Shown in pieces: positions 62,701-64,000 of a stretch of DNA of 64,000 nucleotides; the first letter of the stretch is position 1; each line of letters begins with the position of its first letter. The translations under genes were made by a program, and so were the position numbers. The stretch lies in NCBI GenBank assembly GCA_964016885.1, contig OZ024744.1, positions 27,662,108 through 27,726,107 on the forward strand, in the 5' to 3' direction. The notes beneath the pieces are model-generated. The model saw nothing but the letters and a program-made list of their open reading frames with translations, had not been told where the DNA came from and ran no database searches. The DNA comes from Eledone cirrhosa. Taxonomy: Eukaryota; Mollusca; Cephalopoda; Octopoda; Eledonidae.

Positions 62701-62890
62701 CACTGTTATTGTCACTGTTGTTGTTGTCGCTGTTATAACTGTTATTGTCATTGTTGTTGTTGTCACTGTTATCACTGTTGTTGTCACTGTTGTTGTTCTC
62801 GCTGTTATCACTGTTATTGTCATTGTTGTTGTTGTCGCTGTTATCATTGTTATTGTCACTGTTGCTGTTGTTGTCGTTGTTATCTCTGTT
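53705..62890. repeat. 9.18-kb tandem duplication, copy 2
   Basis: Differences from copy 1 that I could find: a GTC to GCT change (45956 to 55142, two adjacent bases); G46251 to A55437; G48555 to T57741; T48652 to A57838; loss of one GTT triplet near 59.33 kb; gain of one near 59.93 kb; and loss of one near 60.05 kb. Everything else compared matches, including all phase breaks and the nested 1,079-bp duplication. Very recent amplification, or an assembly duplication, would explain this. Confidence 0.9.
61143..62890. repeat. 1,079-bp-offset nested duplication, second instance
   Basis: TCACAG starts at 61194 and 62273, and the GTTTGTTGGTG phase break lies at 61559 and 62638. The same three base differences between the pair members are present as at 51.96-53.73 kb. 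The pair was therefore formed and had diverged before the 9.18-kb unit was copied. Confidence 0.85.
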
Positions 62891-63375
62891 ATTGTCATTG
62901 TTGTTGTCGCTGTTATCACTGTTATTGTCACTGTTGTTGTTGTTGTTGTCGATGTCATAACTGTTCTTTTCACTGTTGTTGTTGTTCTCGCTGTTATCAC
63001 TGTTATTGTCACTGTTGTTGTCGCTGTTATCACTGTTATTGTCACTGTTATTGTTGTTGTTGCTGTTATCACTGTTATTGTCACTGTTGTAGTTGTTGTC
63101 GCTGTTATAACTGTTATTGTCACTGTTGTTGTTGTTGCTGTCGCTGTTATCACTGTTATTGTCATTGTTGTTGTTATTGTGGCTGTTATCACTGTTATTG
63201 TCACTGTTGTTGTCGCTGTTATCACTGTTATTTTCATTGTTGTTGTTGTTGTTCTCTCTGTTATCACTGTTATTGTCACTGTTATTGTCACTGTTGTTGT
63301 TGTTCTCGCTATTATAATGTTATTGTGAAAGTTGTTGTTCTCGCTATTATAATGTTATTGTGAAAGTTGTTGTTG
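62891..63375. repeat. Mosaic segment copied from the 47.2-47.6 / 56.4-56.8 kb region
   Basis: At about 62.9 kb the sequence stops following the 53.7-kb region. It instead follows 56.4-56.8 kb (TCATAACTGTTCTTTTCA at 62955, counterparts 56416 and 47230, offsets 6,539 and 15,725). It carries the same GTCGATGTC monomer and ends in the ATAATGTTATTG phase break, which is doubled here. Confidence 0.8.
63305..63374. repeat. 35-bp perfect tandem duplication
   Basis: A unit beginning CTCGCTATTATAATG and ending in GAAAGTTGTTGTT occurs at 63305 and again at 63340. The period is 35 bp, one of the few not divisible by 3. The single-copy parents are near 47.58 and 56.77 kb. Confidence 0.9.
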
Positions 63376-64000
63376 TCGCTGTTATAACTGTTATTGTCAT
63401 TGTTGTTGTCGCTGTTATAACTGTTATTGTCACTGTTGTTGTTGTTGCTGTCGCTGTTATCACTGTTATTGTCATTGTTGCTGTTGTACTCGCTGTTATA
63501 ACTGTTATTGTCACTGTTGTTGTCGCTGTTATAACTCTTATTGTCACTGTTGTTGTTGTCGCTGTTATCACTGTTATTGTCACAGTTGTTGTTGTCGCTG
63601 TTGTCATTGTTATTGTCATTGTCGTTGTTGTCGCTTTTATAACTGTTATTGTCATTGTAGTTGTTGTTGTCGCTGTTATAACTGTTATTATCACTGTTGT
63701 TGTTGTTGTTGCTGTCGGTGTTATAACTGTTATTAGTTACTGTTGTTGTTGTTGTTCTCGCTGTTACCACTGTTATTGTCAATGTTGTTGTTGTTGTCGC
63801 TGTTATAACTGTTATTGTCACTGTTGTTGTTCTCGCTGTTATAACTGTTATTCTCACAGTTGTTGTTGTTCTCGCTGTTATCACTGGTATTGACACTGTT
63901 GTTGTTTTTATTGTCACTGTTATAACTGTTATTGTCACTGTTGTTATTGTTGTTGTCGCTGTTATAACTGTTATTGTCACTGTTGTTGTTGTTGTTCTCG
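63376..64000. repeat. Mosaic segment copied from 61.80-62.42 kb, runs off the window
   Basis: Matches the 61.80-62.42 kb stretch at a 1,581-bp offset: a GCTGTTGTACTCGC monomer at 63480/61899, ATTAGTTACTG at 63732/62151, and TCACAG at 63854/62273. It continues past the window end. Confidence 0.85.

Larger units (their letters stand above)
968..62972 (+). other. Recurrent variant monomer TCATAACTGTTCTTTTCA, 27 sites
   Basis: Starts at 968, 2405, 6662, 8288, 9559, 13623, 17499, 20555, 25013, 27462, 28318, 30738, 33276, 35299, 36145, 40058, 40178, 42573, 44814, 47230, 49144, 50439, 54000, 56416, 58330, 59622 and 62955 (that at 17499 is preceded by CTC rather than GTC). It differs from the normal core by ATC to ATA with a preceding C, and by two changes in ATTGTC. 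It is found across the window and so is older than the left/right domain markers. Confidence 0.85.
26194..63742 (+). other. Right-domain phase-break marker ATTAGTTACTG, eleven sites
   Basis: Sites start at 26194, 34019, 38721, 41233, 46025, 49422, 52968, 55211, 58608, 62151 and 63732. The normal monomer has ATTGTCACTG, so this form is one base longer. Nearly all sites are preceded by a GTCGGTG monomer and all are followed by a long GTT run and CTCGCTGTTACCAC. Spacings are 7825, 4702, 2512, 4792, 3397, 3546, 2243, 3397, 3543 and 1581 bp. Confidence 0.9.
1..64000. repeat. Single-family tandem array of triplet-built minisatellite monomers, filling the window
   Basis: Every line of the window consists of one monomer family. 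On the + strand it reads GTC GCT GTT ATC (or ATA), then ACT GTT ATT GTC, then ACT or ATT, followed by usually two to six GTT triplets (extremes zero to nine). Monomers differ in length almost only by multiples of 3, most being 33-45 bp. Common variants are GTC GCT changed to CTC GCT, GTC ACT or TTG CT; ATC alternating with ATA; and terminal ACT alternating with ATT. A canonical 36-bp unit has 14 G+C, 18 T and 4 A. No flanking or interrupting unique DNA was seen, so the array extends beyond both ends. A eukaryotic satellite or very large minisatellite is the likely class; species and chromosomal location cannot be told. Confidence 0.97.

Noticed and set aside
1..64000. CRISPR array
   Set aside because: Repeats are contiguous with no unique spacers, and the variable part is a GTT run, not spacer sequence. 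No cas-like genes are present.
1..64000. Telomeric or rDNA spacer array
   Set aside because: No TTAGGG-like or TTTAGGG-like runs and no rRNA sequence were seen. GTT/GTC triplets are unrelated to known telomere units.
1..64000. G-quadruplex or long hairpin structures
   Set aside because: The canonical monomer has no G runs on either strand, and the A-poor + strand offers no long self-complementary stretches, so neither structure is supported.

Overview
All 64 kb is one tandem-repeat (satellite/minisatellite) array. I found no stretch of unique sequence, no credible gene, no RNA gene, no transposon and no array edge: the window starts and ends inside the repeat. The monomer is built from triplets on the + strand. 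It has a core of nine triplets (GTC GCT GTT ATC or ATA, then ACT GTT ATT GTC, then ACT or ATT) followed by a variable run of GTT. Monomers are therefore about 27 bp plus 3n, mostly 33-45 bp, giving an estimated 1,500-1,750 copies. A canonical 36-bp monomer is about 39% GC and strongly asymmetric (about 50% T and 11% A on the + strand).

A nuclear genome of a eukaryote is the natural host for such an array, but nothing in the window identifies a species. There is no telomere repeat, transposon, rDNA or flanking gene.

The interest lies in the higher-order structure. Rare variant monomers and +/-1-nt 'phase breaks' act as barcodes, and their spacing shows repeated segmental duplication. From left to right: (1) 1.9-8.2 kb is repeated at about 9.05-15.17 kb. 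(2) A 6,434-bp unit (14.47-20.90 kb) is followed directly by a shortened second copy (20.90 to about 25.4 kb). (3) From 26.2 kb rightward a different marker (ATTAGTTACTG) punctuates the array at 11 places, defining blocks of 1.6-7.8 kb. (4) 28.46-30.88 kb is repeated directly after itself, and 26.2-28.7 kb recurs at 34.0-36.5 kb. (5) A 9.18-kb unit (about 44.52-53.70 kb) is followed by a nearly identical copy (about 53.70-62.89 kb), in which I can find only four substitution events and three GTT-triplet indels. (6) The last 1.1 kb is a mosaic of pieces of that unit. Smaller nested duplications (1,079, 510, 507, 435, 42, 35 and 21 bp) sit inside these.

Very long open frames exist on both strands (up to 4,600 codons on the minus strand, 14650-28452). 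They follow from the repeat being almost stop-free in several frames at once and should not be annotated as proteins.
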